This document shows positions 22,678-36,496 of a stretch of 64,000 nt of DNA, in pieces (the stretch's first letter is position 1; the number at the start of each line of letters is the position of its first letter). The DNA is from Paracentrotus lividus (lineage: Eukaryota; Echinodermata; Echinoidea; Camarodonta; Echinidae): NCBI GenBank assembly GCA_940671915.1, contig CALNVZ010003433.1, positions 50,947,915 through 51,011,914 of the forward strand, given 5' to 3'. Both the position numbers and the translations under genes were made by a program. Below the pieces are notes generated by a model that did not search any database, had not been told where the DNA came from, and saw only the letters and a program-made list of their open reading frames with translations.

Positions 22678-23710
22678 ATGCGAGCGCGAGCGCCGAGCCG
22701 ATTTTTTGTTTATATGAACCTGAAAACAGTGCATTGTAAGGTTTTTTCTCATTAGTTGTATTTATAAAGGAACAACATTTTATGTCATTAAACAATGCTA
22801 GCGCGAAGCGCGAGCCCCCTAAAATTTGTTTTATATATCAAACCTGAAAACAGTGCATTGAGTGTTTTTTCGCTATGTTTACAAAAGAAGATATATTGTC
22901 ATATAAAACATGCCGAGCGCGAAAGCGCGAGCTCAAAATTTCTGATATAGCAAACCTGAAAAGTGTGCATTTTTAGCGCTTTTGTGCTATGGTTATAAAG
23001 AAGATATTAATTTATCTCATAAACAATGCGACGCGCGAATTGCGAGCTGAAAACTTTTCATACTTCAACCTGAAAACAGTGGCATTTTGAGCCGTATTTT
23101 CGCTCAGTGTACAAAGAAGATATTTATTCCATTAACAAATGAAGCGCGAGCTCATAAATTTTGATATAGCAACCTGAAAATGTTCATTTTTTGGCTATTG
23201 TTTACAAAAAGATAATTCTCTCTCATTTAAACAATGCAAGCGCGACGCACGCCGAGCTTCCAAATTTTTGAATAGCAACTTGAAAAGTGTTCATTTAACG
23301 CGTTTTTCCCGCTCATGGCTATTAAGAAGATATTTATGCATTAAACAATGCAGCGCGAAAGCTGAGCCTCAGCATTTTTGATATAGCCAACCTGAAAAAG
23401 TGTGCAATTTAAGCACTTTTTGTGCTATGGTACAGAGAAGACATTAATATATCTTCATTAAAAAATTGCCACGAGCGCGAAGCGCGAGCTCAAAATCTTT
23501 GATATGGCAACCAGAAAAGTGTGCATTTTAAAGCGCTTTTTGTGCTATTGTTATAAAGAAGATATTTATCTCCATTAAACATGCGAGCGCGAAAGCGCAG
23601 AGTCAAAATGTTGATATATCAACCTGAAAAGTTGCATTTAAAGCGTTTCCCACATATGCTATAAAAAAAATATATATCTCATCTAACAATGCGGAGCGCC
23701 GTAGCGCGAG
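22678..23710. repeat. GCGAGC tandem array, second copy
   Basis: Matches 309-1320 with indels in many cores (for example GCGAGCGCGAGCGCCGAGC at the start). Confidence 0.85.
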
Positions 23711-24659
23711 GTTGAAAATTTTTGATATATCCAACATGAAATTGTGACATTCTAAGCACTTTTTGTGAAAAATAACTTAAAAAGAATCCGATAAATTTTT
23801 AAAAGCAACTGATAATATGAGCGTTTCAAAACCAAATCAGGGAGCCAGAGAGGCGGCTTAATGATATCGACCCACCAAAACCACTCGGGGAGGGAGGGGG
23901 GCTTATTGTTTGAGCCCTAACCATATATTAGGGACCCCTTGTATTCTGGAAAAAAAAGGTTTAACATAAAAAACATGCGACCGATCATTGGTATGCGAGC
24001 GAGCAGCTTGAGCTAAAAAGTTTGACAAGAGAATTTGAAATTTGAGCATTCAGAACATATTATGAGCAGAAGGAGGACTCAAACATATCCAAAGCCCCTC
24101 TAAACACCGGCGGGGGGGGGGGTCTTTCAATGGCGAGCTCCAACCTAGATAGTAGTTCATATTTTAAAAAAGTAAATAAAACTATGATGTGCGGAGCGCG
24201 CCGCGCGAGCTAAAAATCTTTGTCAATAGAGACCTGAAATTATTAACTTTCCCTTTTCAAAAATTAATGGTGGGGAGCCAAATAATATCCTCAGTAAGAT
24301 TATGGGAGGGCTATGATGTCTGATTTCTCCTCCACAAAAAAAAAGACAACAAAACTATAATTGATCAGGATACAAATCTGGGTTATTTTATAAAAGGGCG
24401 ATCGCTTGCCGAATTTTGTTACGACATCAAAAAAATTGGGGAGGGGGGGGGCTCCAACGATATTGAGGCCCCCCCCCAATATTTTTTTTTTTTTTTGGGG
24501 GGGGGCTGCGTTCCCCCAAGCCCCCCCCCCCCCGGTTCCGAAGCCCATGGGAAATAAACAGTCAACAAGAGCACTTTCTCCATTTTATCATCTGACAATA
24601 TGTGCAGACTATACACTACCGGCCTAAACACCCAATTACATTAAACGTAAAAAGATTTA

Positions 24660-25400
24660 ACGCCGTTGGATGTTAAATAGACATTAATTTTATTCATTTG
24701 TCTCCAACGTAGAAACAGCCAGCAGTTGCGATATCTGTGTTTCTACCAATTTGCATGTTTTTTCTACCGTTGGAGACAAATGAATAAAATTTTAATTGTC
24801 TATTAACATCCCACAGCCGTTTAAAAATTCCTTTATGTTGATGTTCATTGTATAGGGGATAGTATTGAAACCTTGATCCTACGGCCACTCCGGTGGTCTA
24901 GCGTTATGACGGTGCGTTAGCAAATCCACAGGTCGGGAGTGCGAATCCCGCCCGGGCAGCCTTGATTTTTTTTCATACTGTCTGGTCTCCAATGTTTATC
25001 ACACAGCGTTGCGTGTGTTTCTACCAATTTGCATTGTTTCTACCGTTGGAGACAAATAAATAAAATTAATTGTCTATTTAACATCCCCAACCGGCGTTAA
25101 ATATTCCTTTACGTTTGATGTTCATGTATATGGCGATAGTATGAACACTTTGATCGCTACGGCACTCCGGGTTCTAGCGGGTGTATGACGGTGGTCTAGC
25201 AATCCACAGGTCGTGGGTTCAAATCCCGCCCCGGGCAGCCTATGATTTTTTTCATAGTTCTGTCTGGTTTCCAATATTTATCACACAGCAGTTCGTGGTG
25301 TTTCTAACAATTTGCCATTGTTCTACCGTTTGGAGAACAAATGACAATAAAACCAATTACATTGTATACATGTGTAATTCAGTAAACTTGAGTACAGGCA
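24660..25400 (+). repeat. SINE tandem, second copy
   Basis: Matches 2258-2990 with indels. tRNA-like heads at about 24880-24961 and 25160-25240. Confidence 0.8.
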
Positions 25401-26245
25401 AATAATATGTGGACTATTTTGCAGATAATTACTTGATATTGTGGCAATAACTTACATATTATTTATTTTGTTATAATGGTAGCTTGTATATCTTGGCAGT
25501 ATGGTTGCAATAACTTTTGAGCTGCATATTTGAATTTTAAATAAATGTAAAACTGTGGCATATATTCTGGTTGTTAGACATATAACCATTATTGACAATT
25601 CGTTATGATGGAGGTTATCCTAATCATGAGCCTCTGCCACTGTAAAAGTCTCATTTCGCTAAAAGAATCTGTTGACGTGTTCCAAAGCACCAAAAATTTG
25701 TTATTAACGAAATAACAGAAACAGCATAAAGTTTATATTACATTTAGTAAAGGAACAAAATAAATGAAACCCATAAATAAGGACACAGGGGCAAATTTCC
25801 TTTTCCTCTCTGTTCTTATGCAAAATGTACAACGGCCACATATTTTAATAGAAAAAATACATATATCACACCTTCTAACAAACAAAACTTACATGACTCT
25901 GTTTATTAATGCCTATAAAATATAGAGAAATCTGAATTTTTTAAATACTAACATTGCCTCGGAACGGAGGATTGCTGTTAAGGTATCTGGAATTCCCAAG
26001 CTCTATGAATTCTCGCCAACGTATAATGTTTAATAAACTATGTGTGCGTTATCATTACATTATCAGCAAAAAGTTATTATCCAATCACAGCAAAGGGCGA
26101 AATCATGTGGTGGGTGGACTCGCCCAGCTCTACCCTACTTTGTTTGGTTCAGACCTCATTATAATGTGAGTGGAATTGTGTTTAATGATGTAACTCATTC
26201 TTCTTTATATTTGGGGATTTTTTTTTTTTCAAGGGGTCCCAGGTT

Positions 26246-26306
26246 TTGCAACGGATTTGTGAGGAGGACTTGCAAAATGAGGAGATTTCTGAAAGTCTAT
26301 CACCAG
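26246..26306 (+). pseudogene. Cadherin exon A, second copy
   Basis: Matches 3791-3851 (GAGGAGATTTCTGAAAGTCT kept) but with indels, and the sequence before it differs: a T-run and CAAGGGGTCCCAG replace ATGATCAGGTCAG. That block is larger than the usual one-base noise. Confidence 0.75.
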
Positions 26307-27087
26307 GTATTGTATTTAAAAATATGTATTAATCCTTCTTATGGCCCATATTGTGTTTTCTAATACGTGGGTAAACTATGATGGCATTGATATTGATTAT
26401 TGCGCTCGGCAACCACACGTGAACCTTGAATTACACCATGTTAAGTACAATTAAAACAGCAGAAAATATAATACATAGTTAGACCAAGTGAACTTAAATC
26501 GACTTTGATAAATGATTGAGTTTTAAGATCGAAAAGTGACAAAATTAATGTGAGATAATGAGATTTTCAATTAATGATAAGAAAAAGTTCAAATGGAAAT
26601 TTATGAAGGTTTATTTGAATGAAAAGACAGAATTGCCAAGACTCCTATAATTTGCAAGTCATCTTGTATTTATTCAGTCCTAAAAAATCTAATAAATCTA
26701 GATTTGTTTAAAGAAAAAATATATCGTTGCCCTATTACTGAAAATGTTTCAGTTCCAAAAATAAAATATTGTTAAATTTAATTACTTAAAAAATGGTAAA
26801 TGTAATATATATTCCATCTTTTTGCTTTTAAGAACCATTTTTTTTTAAAGTTCAGCTCCTCCTCAAAATGCCACTACTAGTAATTTAACTTTTATTCACA
26901 ATGATCAATTAACCGTTCAATATATTACCCATGGTTTTGAATACCTTAGATTGTAATTATTGGATATGTTTGATTGTAAGTTAGTTAGAATTAAAGAATT
27001 ACATGCAGTTAGTTATAAACCTGAGGGATCATCAATGGAGCTACCGTTTTGATGGTAACAAATCATATCGTCCAGGGACAGATATTA

Positions 27088-28142
27088 CAGTGTGTCCCAA
27101 TAAAAGTAAACCCTACTTTTGAGAGCCTCGCTATTAAACCTGTATGTATTTAATTTGGTAAACAAAAAAGGAATTGGCACAAAACTGATCATATGTAGTT
27201 ACATGTTGTCCCCAATTTGCCACTAAAGAAAATGTGTGAGAGATCTTGTGACATTCCTTTCATTATTTCCGATATTTCCGATAAATTCATTGAAATAGTT
27301 TTAAATGGAAGCGTAATTTTAACTGCCGTTTAGACCTCTACTGAAAGCGTTCGCCTGCCGGAGTTTACGGCACTCATATCATCCAGAGTAGTACCTAAGT
27401 TGCGTGAATTAGTGAGCACGATCTGGTGTAAACCCCTAACAAAAGAGAATCCCCATGGTTTTCCACAGTGAGCGCTAACATGAGTCGGGGACCCACCTTT
27501 ATCTTTTTTTATACTTTATATTATGAAAATAAAGACACTAAAATGAGATTTCGGAAAATACTATAATTTGCTTTATTTTTGTATAGAGTCAATCTTTTCA
27601 TAATTTATCCTAAATGTGAATCCAAATTAATTTTCCTTTCTCCCGAAAAACTATACACCAGCTTTTAAAATTGTATTACTTAAGTGTCATTATTTTTATA
27701 TCATATCAACTCATTATTATCCAGTGATACAATCGTAGCATGATGAAATCATAACTGTACTGTCAAGGATGACTGACCACTTGAGTCTCCAAAAATTTGT
27801 GTTTAAAAAATTGTTCAAGTTTTTAACAGAAACAACCTGGCTTTCCTGATCATTTCATCTTGTGTGAGGTCAGCCTCCTAAGTCTATTTCATGAGGACAA
27901 TGGATTTTCTTGGTCTACTTGAAATGCAAGGCCTGCTTCTTCTCAAACTGCGAACATTTGAATTTTATGCTTCTTTTTGAAAGCCTGAGTGCCTCAGGCA
28001 TCCATCAAAACATGGTATAGTTGTAACATTGAATAGGATATTGATTCTCTTTATTTATGAAATAAATGTCAAGTTTACATAAGCTATAAAAATTTTAGTA
28101 TGAGGCCTAAGTTTGATTACTTTTTTTTCTGGGACACACTTG
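27088..28142. mobile_element. Mariner-like element (4618 family), second copy
   Basis: Same TIR pair as 4618-5626 with indels. An extra block of about 30 bp (CTCATATCATCCAGAGTAGT and flanking bases, about 27371-27402) is absent from the first copy. Confidence 0.75.
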
Positions 28143-28174
28143 TATTAGCATGCCTTTCTTTTTCCTGCATTCAG

Positions 28175-28338
28175 GTGACAATTGGAACTCTAATGGCTTA
28201 CCGATGGACCAAAGAGCAATCTAAGACATATGTATATTCCATCCTGTGATATAAGTTCCTTCCCCTGATGCCTTTGGACTATCTTCCAAGTTGATACTCA
28301 ATCTGGCGAATGTCACTTTAAAGCAGCTTTGATATGAG
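28175..28338 (+). pseudogene. Cadherin exon B, second copy
   Basis: 164 nt against 161 in exon B. Several one-base insertions and deletions (for example GATGGACCAAAGAGCAATC for GATGACCAAGATGCATC) break the frame. Confidence 0.85.
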
Positions 28339-28920
28339 TGGGGTAATAATATCTTTTTTCAAGTCAGCCAGCAATTAGATTATTTCTGTGACTTCTATGT
28401 ATGTACTGGCCCCTTAATTTACTTGCAGTCTTTTGAACTTTAAATCAGGCAGACACATTTTTATGGGATCCTTTGTTTTCTACATTGTGCCATTCGTGCT
28501 GTTTGTGGAATTTTGTGCCATATTAAGTTGCATAATACACATTCCCACTCTAAGAAAAGAAGAAAGCAACACTCCCAACATACCAGGCCCTTACTTTTTT
28601 TTCTACGCATTTTCATTTCTTTGGGGAGCAGGGAGGGGGGGAGGGGGGAGGCCAAGGAGGCTTTTAGTCTCATTTGGACCATTATTAAGAATGGTCTGAA
28701 GCACTGGCATTCATTCACATACGCAGACTTCATTTAACATGTCATTGCTGTACAATATAATTCATACTAGTGCTTTCCATTGTTATTTAAACAAAATCAT
28801 ATTTCCAAGATTTATTTTGCATCACCCTACAGTTGCTGTTACATTAAACAATATAACATTGATATGGATAATGTTTTGTCTGTTATGAATTCTTCTGTTA
28901 TGTTTTTCTTGTTCAACCAG

Positions 28921-28962
28921 ACTTTGTATCCATGAAAGCATTGGGAGCTGACAGATGTAAGG
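28921..28962 (+). pseudogene. Cadherin exon C, second copy
   Basis: 42 nt against 45, with several indels. Confidence 0.75.
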
Positions 28963-30784
28963 GTAAGTCAACCAATTAAGAAAAGAAGCCACAATTCTAT
29001 TCATTTTATATTCATTTTCAGACTGTATCAATAAAAGCGGTAGTAAGTGGAAAAATGTGTTTTTTACTAGCTTGAGATTAAATGAACCTGATAGTGTTTT
29101 GGTAAAGCAGGATCTGATAGACTTCTGCAGGATTGTTTTCATCTATTGTTGCTGTACATATTAAGTTACGATTAGTTTTCTGCAATTCAGATAAATCCAT
29201 TTTCCACATGTCATATCAAGGCTTTGTGTAGGCTTTCAAACATAATAATAACCAAGATTACCAGAGCGAGCGTATTTTGAACAAAAATGGGTTTGTATAA
29301 TTTTTGTTTATCTCCTTGTCGCTCAAAATTAGCATAACTTTGTTTTACAGAAGCAAATTATTAGGAAATGAAAATACGAGCAAAAATAAAATCTTTTCTT
29401 TTGGTTGGAAAGGCCCTGCGTGAAAAACCGCACAGCAGCATTTCATACGTGACTGTACTAATGCCCTCCTATGTTAAGTCCATAGAAAAACTTATATCAA
29501 GCATACAATCCCGCTGTGCTGGTAAACCTTATGGCGAGTAGTTTTGGGTAAACTCGCTTAAAGAAGTCATTTGCTGTTGTTTTTTTTTTACAGAATCAAA
29601 TGAAATTGTAGAGGGCATTTTTATGAAGGCGGCTATTTTTATTTATTTTGAAGGGGCTATTTAAAATGTTTGTGTGTAGTGTGTGGAGGTTGGGGGGGGG
29701 GAAGGCATTTTTTTGGGGGAAGGGGGGGCCAATTTTGTTAATTTTATTTTGTCCAATCGAGAAAAAAATTGGGGTATTTTTTTTAGGGGGGGGTGCCATT
29801 TTTTTTTTTTTTAATTTTCAAAATGTAAAATAGAAATCATGATAAAATATGGGGGTGGGGTGGTAGATTGTAAATGAATAAAAAATATGATAAAATAAAC
29901 TGGGGGGGGGGCTTTTGGTAAAATTCTCTGTTATGGATATTAATAATATTAGAATGTTCTAATTTCAGTCAATGCAGGATATATTGGACTTGCTTTCAAA
30001 ATATTGGACTTGTCTTCGACTCGTCCAATATTTGTTGCTAAGCTCGTCCAATATTCCTATGTATCAACCTCAAGGTAATCCAATATTCTATAAATGTCTG
30101 CAGTCTTACCCTAAATGTACGCCACAAGTTTTCAAGGAGAGTGGGATTAACTTTTTGTCTAATTGAGCAATTGCAAGCATAGCCACTTCAGAATTTATTG
30201 TATATCTATATACCTATATTATTTTAGGGGGGAGGGCATTTGTTTTCCAAAATTAAATAAAAATTGGAAGGCAGTTTTGGTTTGTGACAATTTTTTTTTT
30301 TGGGGGGGGGCCCAAATTTTTTCCAGAATCAAATAAAATTGGGGCATTTTTTTGTTAAGGGCAATTTTTTATTGTATTTTGTGAAGGGAGCTATTTTTCA
30401 AATTTTTTTTTTTTTTTTTGGGCGGGGGGGGGCCCAAATTAAAAAAAAATTGTTTTCAATAAAAAAAAAAGGAGGTATTTTTTTTGGGGCCATTTTTTAT
30501 TTTTTGTTTTTTTTCCAAAATTGTAAATATTTAGAATCGGAATGTATCCTTGTATTCAACCTCAAGGCCATCCAATATTCTATAAATGTCCGGCAGTCTT
30601 TACCCTAATGTACGCACAAGTTAAGGCAGAGTGGATTGACTTCTTTTTCTTTTTTTTTTGTCTAATGAGCAATTGCAAGCAAGCCACTTCAAAATTTATT
30701 GTATATCTTCTACCTAAATCATTAAGTGATATTTCTTTGGTGCAAACATACTGTTCTAACACCTTTTTTCTCCTTCCTTTGCAG

Positions 30785-30873
30785 TTCTAGAGAAGTAACC
30801 ATTTACATCCGTATATGAGAATGATAATTTCCTAGAGTCCAGGGCGAACCATACTCTGAAGAGATTTTCTGAA
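30785..30873 (+). pseudogene. Cadherin exon D, second copy
   Basis: 89 nt against 87. The region coding the NENDNFPEF linker is broken (GTATATGAGAATGATAATTT). Confidence 0.85.
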
Positions 30874-30899
30874 GTAAGTCAATTGATTTAATATTTATA

Positions 30900-31417
30900 C
30901 TGAGTCACAAATAAAAGTAAACCCAACTTGATAGTCTTCGTATTAAACTTAGTGCTCATTAATATTATATTTATTTATGACAATAAGTAAACTTCATTAT
31001 TCTATTAATGGATGCAAAATTATACCTGTACTGTCATGAATTGGACTGAGCACTTGAGTTTTTGAAAAACTTTGGTCAAGAAACCATTTTGCTACCAGTT
31101 TTCTCAGAAAGCAGCTCTGGCGTTCTGACCATTAATTTTTTGTGTTGCAGTCAGCCTTCTGAGCCCATTCATTAGGGACAAAGGATTACTGACTATATGA
31201 AATGCAAGGGTGATTTGCACAAAACTTGTACAGGCCAGTTTTTACGTTTGTTTTTAAAGCCAAAACTGCTTACCATCCATCACAACACAAGTATATGTTT
31301 GGTATCACTTGAATAGAATATGAGTTACCTCTATCATGAAATAATTTTTATGCTCACACAAGCTATAAAATTTTAATATGAGGCTTCTCAAAGTGGTAAT
31401 TTTTCTGGGATGCACTG
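30900..31417. mobile_element. Mariner-like element (8394 family), second copy
   Basis: Matches 8394-8911 with indels. Confidence 0.7.
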
Positions 31418-31858
31418 TATTACATGTTTTAAACCTTTTAAACTGCTATTATGGCTATAATGCTGGAGACACAAGTTCTAATCAGTTCAGAGCAATAAGC
31501 CTTAATTATTATTAAAGCATGAAGGCTGAATTAAAGTGAATATTCTAGAATAATGAGTGATCGCGTTAAAATTAAGTGATTAATTTGGTTAATACCTGAA
31601 CACAGCTAGAGCAAGATGGCATCATCTCAATTTGAACCCTGAAGTATTTTTGCTTAATGCTCCACTTTGATCTTCACTCCTCGTACAAAATGGATAGAAA
31701 TATCTCATACTTTCATTCTATAAATAATCTTTAATTTTTTTTCTTTTATTTGATTATTCTTACAGTTGATGTGAGGAGAAATGAACTATGCTTAATTACT
31801 AAAAATAGATGACTTCCAATTTTTAAATAATTTTCTTGCAATATTGTCCATTTATTAG

Positions 31859-31946
31859 GATGCTTCTATGGTGATTAGTGTTATCCACATGATTGCACAG
31901 ATATGATGTGAATGATGATATCACATTTACACTCGATGATGGCACA
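31859..31946 (+). pseudogene. Cadherin exon E, second copy
   Basis: 88 nt against 90. The ATDDDVND segment is shifted (GCACAGATATGATGTG). Confidence 0.85.
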
Positions 31947-32621
31947 GTGAGTCTTGAATGAAATAGATATTTTGTCCTTTTGAGGTTTTATCAAGTCCAT
32001 TTCATGAAAAACTGTTCAACTCTATGTAGCATGGTTATTTTTGAAATGCCATTATTCTAACTTGCTCACTTAAAATCCTTGCCTATTATGATTAATGAAC
32101 TATGTTACCAAGCTTGGCATGTCATGTATTTTTACCTGAAAGCATACTCCTCATTTATATATACAAATTCTTATTAGAATACTTTGTCATCTTTCTTTTT
32201 TAAAACGTGTACATTGTACACACAAAATTTATTGGCAAATGCATTTTTGTTCTCACATTGCGTTGTGATGATGACTATATATGCCAAGTAGACTCTATGA
32301 TTTAGTAAAAATGTGAAAGAAAGAAAGGGGAGAACTTGATTGGGCCCACTTGGGCTTTAGGGTTCACAAATGGTCATGCTAATCATTAGGCTGTTTTAAA
32401 CAAGCAAAACTCTCCTATTTTGTATAATATATATATATATATTTGAACAATAAATTCCAAATTACAAGTAGCTGGACTATAAAATTATTGTTTTTTTTTA
32501 AAAAAATCTCATAGGTAAGAAATAGAATTCACAGAGGAAAATATTTGAGGACTTCTGAAATTTTAAAATAGATCCACATAAATTATGCATGTTTTCATAC
32601 ATGACATTTTTATTTCCTAAG

Positions 32622-32733
32622 GCTGTGAAATGAATGCCTTCAGGTGGACGGAAATTCTGAGTGACCTCTTTGTCAATCAGACGTAGATTTATTGCATTTC
32701 AATTGTACAGTACAGCGTCTGCGTAAAGCAACT
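32622..32733 (+). pseudogene. Cadherin exon F, second copy
   Basis: 112 nt against 111. The acceptor has lost a G and the donor reads ACTGTAGTG instead of ACGGTAAGTG. Confidence 0.85.
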
Positions 32734-32940
32734 GTAGTGAAGTTTTTTTTTCGAAAGAAATATTCAATCTGATAAACTCTTTAATTTCCTCTAAACACAT
32801 GCATGCTAAATTTACACAGAATATTTGACTGATCATAACCCAAGTGATCCACAGATCTTTTTAAACAATGTGGAGATCCAAATTTATACATTAAAGAATA
32901 ATATAACCCAAAAATGATAGATGTTCCCTCATGTTCGATC

Positions 32941-33076
32941 AGACAACTACCCTAGACAAAACCCCAGGACAACTAACCCCAGAAATAGGGTTCGGGTTAG
33001 GGTTGTAAGTTATCGGGGAAGATATTTGTTGGGGTTAGTTGTCAGTGGGTGTAATTGTACCAGGGTTAGTTGTCCT
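32941..33076. mobile_element. Small TIR element, second copy of 10428
   Basis: Matches 10428-10562 with indels. Confidence 0.6.
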
Positions 33077-33344
33077 CGAAACTCCTTCATGTATTGGTCT
33101 TGTATCCCTGTTGAATAATGATATGTTTCACATCCAGAGTGCATTCTGTACAATAAGTATAGGAAATATGATGACAGTGATTTGATAGTGTTTTTTAAAA
33201 GTGATTTTTCATTTTGACTTTCAAGCAGTAATAATTCCACCAAAGATATCAAATGTATGGTTTTATTAATGAATTGATTAGACATAGTACAATTACACAA
33301 TAAATTTAAGTTTCTTTTCCCAATATTTGTTTTCCTACCAACAG

Positions 33345-33464
33345 GACAATGGGGGTTTTTTTCTGATTCAACTGTAGTTGTTATATCTATCCGAGATGCT
33401 CAGAATCAAACCTCGTCTTGTAGGTCAGCCTTATGATAGAACCATTCCAGAAGATACTCAAGTG
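33345..33464 (+). pseudogene. Cadherin exon G, second copy
   Basis: 120 nt as in exon G but with compensating indels (T-run longer by two, extra A before CCTCG, bases lost near CGGTC). The donor is GTGCGTTGT in place of GTGGTATGT. Confidence 0.85.
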
Positions 33465-34056
33465 CGTTGTAATATTAACCTTGAACTTAAATGGTCACTT
33501 TAGCAAACCAGTCAGAAAACAGTAAAAATTATCCCAAAAGGCCACCTTTCCATGTACACTGCACCCTTACAATTCATTTATTAGGATTCACACTCTTAAA
33601 ACTTTATTTGCGAGTCTTCCAAATGAATGATGACGCTATTGCAAATCATGTATAAGAGTCCCCTTAGTCCATTAGTTTATTGAAACATTACATTGTATCT
33701 TTTACAAACTTTAAATTAAAGACTGTATGTGGTGAATTTATGAATGTGCAAATAATTTACGGATTTAAATGTTAAGCACTCCAGAACCGCCCTTCAGTTT
33801 ACCCTGGTTTTAACCTGCCATAGCCCCAAAACTGCCCCACCTGCCCGTCACCCCTATCCTTAAACCACCCGTACTTCCTCCACACCCATAGCCTAAGACT
33901 ACTTGCAAATCAGTAGCGGCGAAATCCACAGGCTCGTACAAAGATAACGTCATGGCCATGCTCAGAAACATAAAATAGAGCCCGCTATTGTCCCTAGACA
34001 ATGGCCGACAAAATGCTTTGACAGCACCGATAGCTGTATCTGCACTGCAAATAATA

Positions 34057-34477
34057 CAGTCTGTGTAAAAAAAAAAATGGTACAGTCAGAAAAAAAATTA
34101 TCAGCGTGTGAAATATTTTCAGATAATGTGTGTATTGGTACCAAAATAAAGCCAAAAGATTTTCCTTGCTTGAATGCGCTTTGTTTCTCTATAAATTTGC
34201 TTTCATAAAACAAAAGTTATTGCTAAAATTTGTGCGACAGGAAAACATCGAATTGAGCACTTTCATATCCATATGCGAAACCCTATACACAAAGGCATGG
34301 GACGCCGTGCGAAAAGTGATTTTCTTGATTGTAGAAACAACACCAAATGTGATGAAAAAAATTGCAGGGAAAGCTGAAATCTTCCTGCTTTATTGAAAAT
34401 GCCAACCAAGCAGGCTGTGATAACCTTATACTATTAAAAAATGTTTTCCACTGTACCATTTTATTTGACACAGACTG
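34057..34477. mobile_element. Mariner-like MITE, second copy of 11536
   Basis: Both TIRs and flanking TA retained. Confidence 0.75.
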
Positions 34478-34759
34478 TATATTCATTGTTTTAAGAGTCT
34501 AAAATACATCATTTGGAAGTAGTTTCAGAAGTAAACTGACTTGTTACACTCAGCCTCTGAGTTCTAATGTGTAAATATATGTGTTGTTGATGTGTAGCTT
34601 TATTGGTTTTATAATCCCTGCCATTAAAAGATTGTAGATTGATATGGTTATTTGGTCTGGATTGAAACTACCACCAAACAAGCTCAAACTCTCAAAATAC
34701 TGCATTGGACAAAGCTGAAATTTCTTTGAATTAGTTTACGCCTGGCACGGCCTAATGGC

Positions 34760-35865
34760 ACGTCCGATTCTCAATTTGACCAAAGGTCTGTTAGTTAATG
34801 ACTTCCTAAAGATTGGCTGAGTTTCAAGAATTAACTCATAGTATAACAAGCCAAAAATTAACAATGATAAATGGGAAATATTTGACTTTGTTCACTTTTT
34901 GTTCAAACCTATACATAAAGTCAATGGGAGGAAATAATAATGTAACAAATAGTCAAATATTGCCCATTTTCATCTTAAATTTTTTGAGTCCTTATACTGT
35001 GGAGTTAATTCTTGAAATTTGGCACTAATCTAACGAAATCATTAACTAACAGTAATTTTTTAATGTTTTTTCTCATCTTGTGTTCATGAAGGCATAAAAA
35101 AAATGCGGATTTTGCGAAAAATGAAATCAAATGAATTACATTTAAACGAATTTGTTATGGTTAAGCAAGTAAGCAATTTAATTTGCCGTCATCTCTAAAA
35201 AAAAAAGCAGCTTTTTCCAGAGCACGTGCTCACTAAGCTATTGAATTTTTGAAAATAAAGCAATATGTTCATGTACACACGTGCACCAGGTCTTAAAAAT
35301 ATTACAAAAACAGATATCACATTATTTTGAGTGTACAAATGGAAAGAAGAATACTTATTTAGTGTTTTTCATTTATGGTATTGTATTGTGTTCAAACCGT
35401 GAATTGATTAATGTCTTTTTTGCCAAAAGTTTAAAAACACTCTTCCTAGACATGAACCCCAACATATTTGATCAATAACAGTGGAAGAAGTATTAAATCG
35501 CAGTTTTGGCATTTTGCTTGCATGCTTCACTGAACCGTGAAATTTTAACTCAAATGTCCTTTTCCGATATTGTGTGGAAGGTGACGTTTTGCTTACATTC
35601 TGATGCATGAAATGTTTAAAATCTAAAAATTGGTCTGATATAATGAATCATTAGTTGTGATTTTAGGCTGTGAACTTCAAAAAATTGAAATTTTTGCATT
35701 CAACATTGCTCACTGAAGCATGACTTTGTTGACTTTTTCCTAAATTCCCTCCGCATGGTAGCTAATTAAATTCCCTACATGGAACATGTAATTACGATTT
35801 TTTAAAACTTTCCTATCAAAACAAATTTATTGATTATTATGGAAATAGGGGAACTTCTTTGTGTT
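34760..35865. mobile_element. Truncated fold-back element, second copy of 12265
   Basis: Matches 12265-13340 with indels. Confidence 0.7.
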
Positions 35866-35905
35866 GTGTTTATGTAATTTTATTTATATTTGGTTGTCAT
35901 TACAG

Positions 35906-35993
35906 GTGTGTATGTTCTAAGAGTAGCAGCGAATGACGGGGATCTAGGGGTGGAATCCAAGAACTCAATCATCTATCGGCTTGATTGAGAATG
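35906..35993 (+). pseudogene. Cadherin exon H, second copy
   Basis: 88 nt as in exon H, but with offsetting indels (GTGTGTATGTTCT for GGTGATGTTGTTCT at the start, GTGGAATCCAAGAACT in the middle). Confidence 0.85.
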
Positions 35994-36496
35994 GTAAACT
36001 GCTCAAACCATTCAAAAATTTTAGATATTTTGTTACAAATGATTACTAATCACTTAACTTACTAACCCGGTTGCAACTTTGTTTATTAGGAAAAGTTAGG
36101 TACCTAGACATTTTGCACTTTTTTCATTCTGTTGAAAATAATTTTTTTTTTTTCACTTGCTCTTTTCTACATTGAAAATATATTTTCCAAATATTGCATG
36201 TCTACATTCAATGAACTTTTTAAGGGTTACCTAAGTGTATTCTCTGAAAACTTGAAAAATTATTGTGGAATCCTTTAAAATTAATTGAGATAACAACAGG
36301 CTAATTTCAGTTCTTCATTTTGCTGGATTTACATAACCTTTATGGGCAAATGCACTTTTTACATGACTAACAATTTAACATTGTAACTTTCAAGAATAAT
36401 GCATTATGTGTTATAGCATTTTATTTGTCGGTAAGTTTTTCAGGATTTAAAGATATATTTCTTCAAAGGAATATCAGAATTTTACTCTATGCAAAC

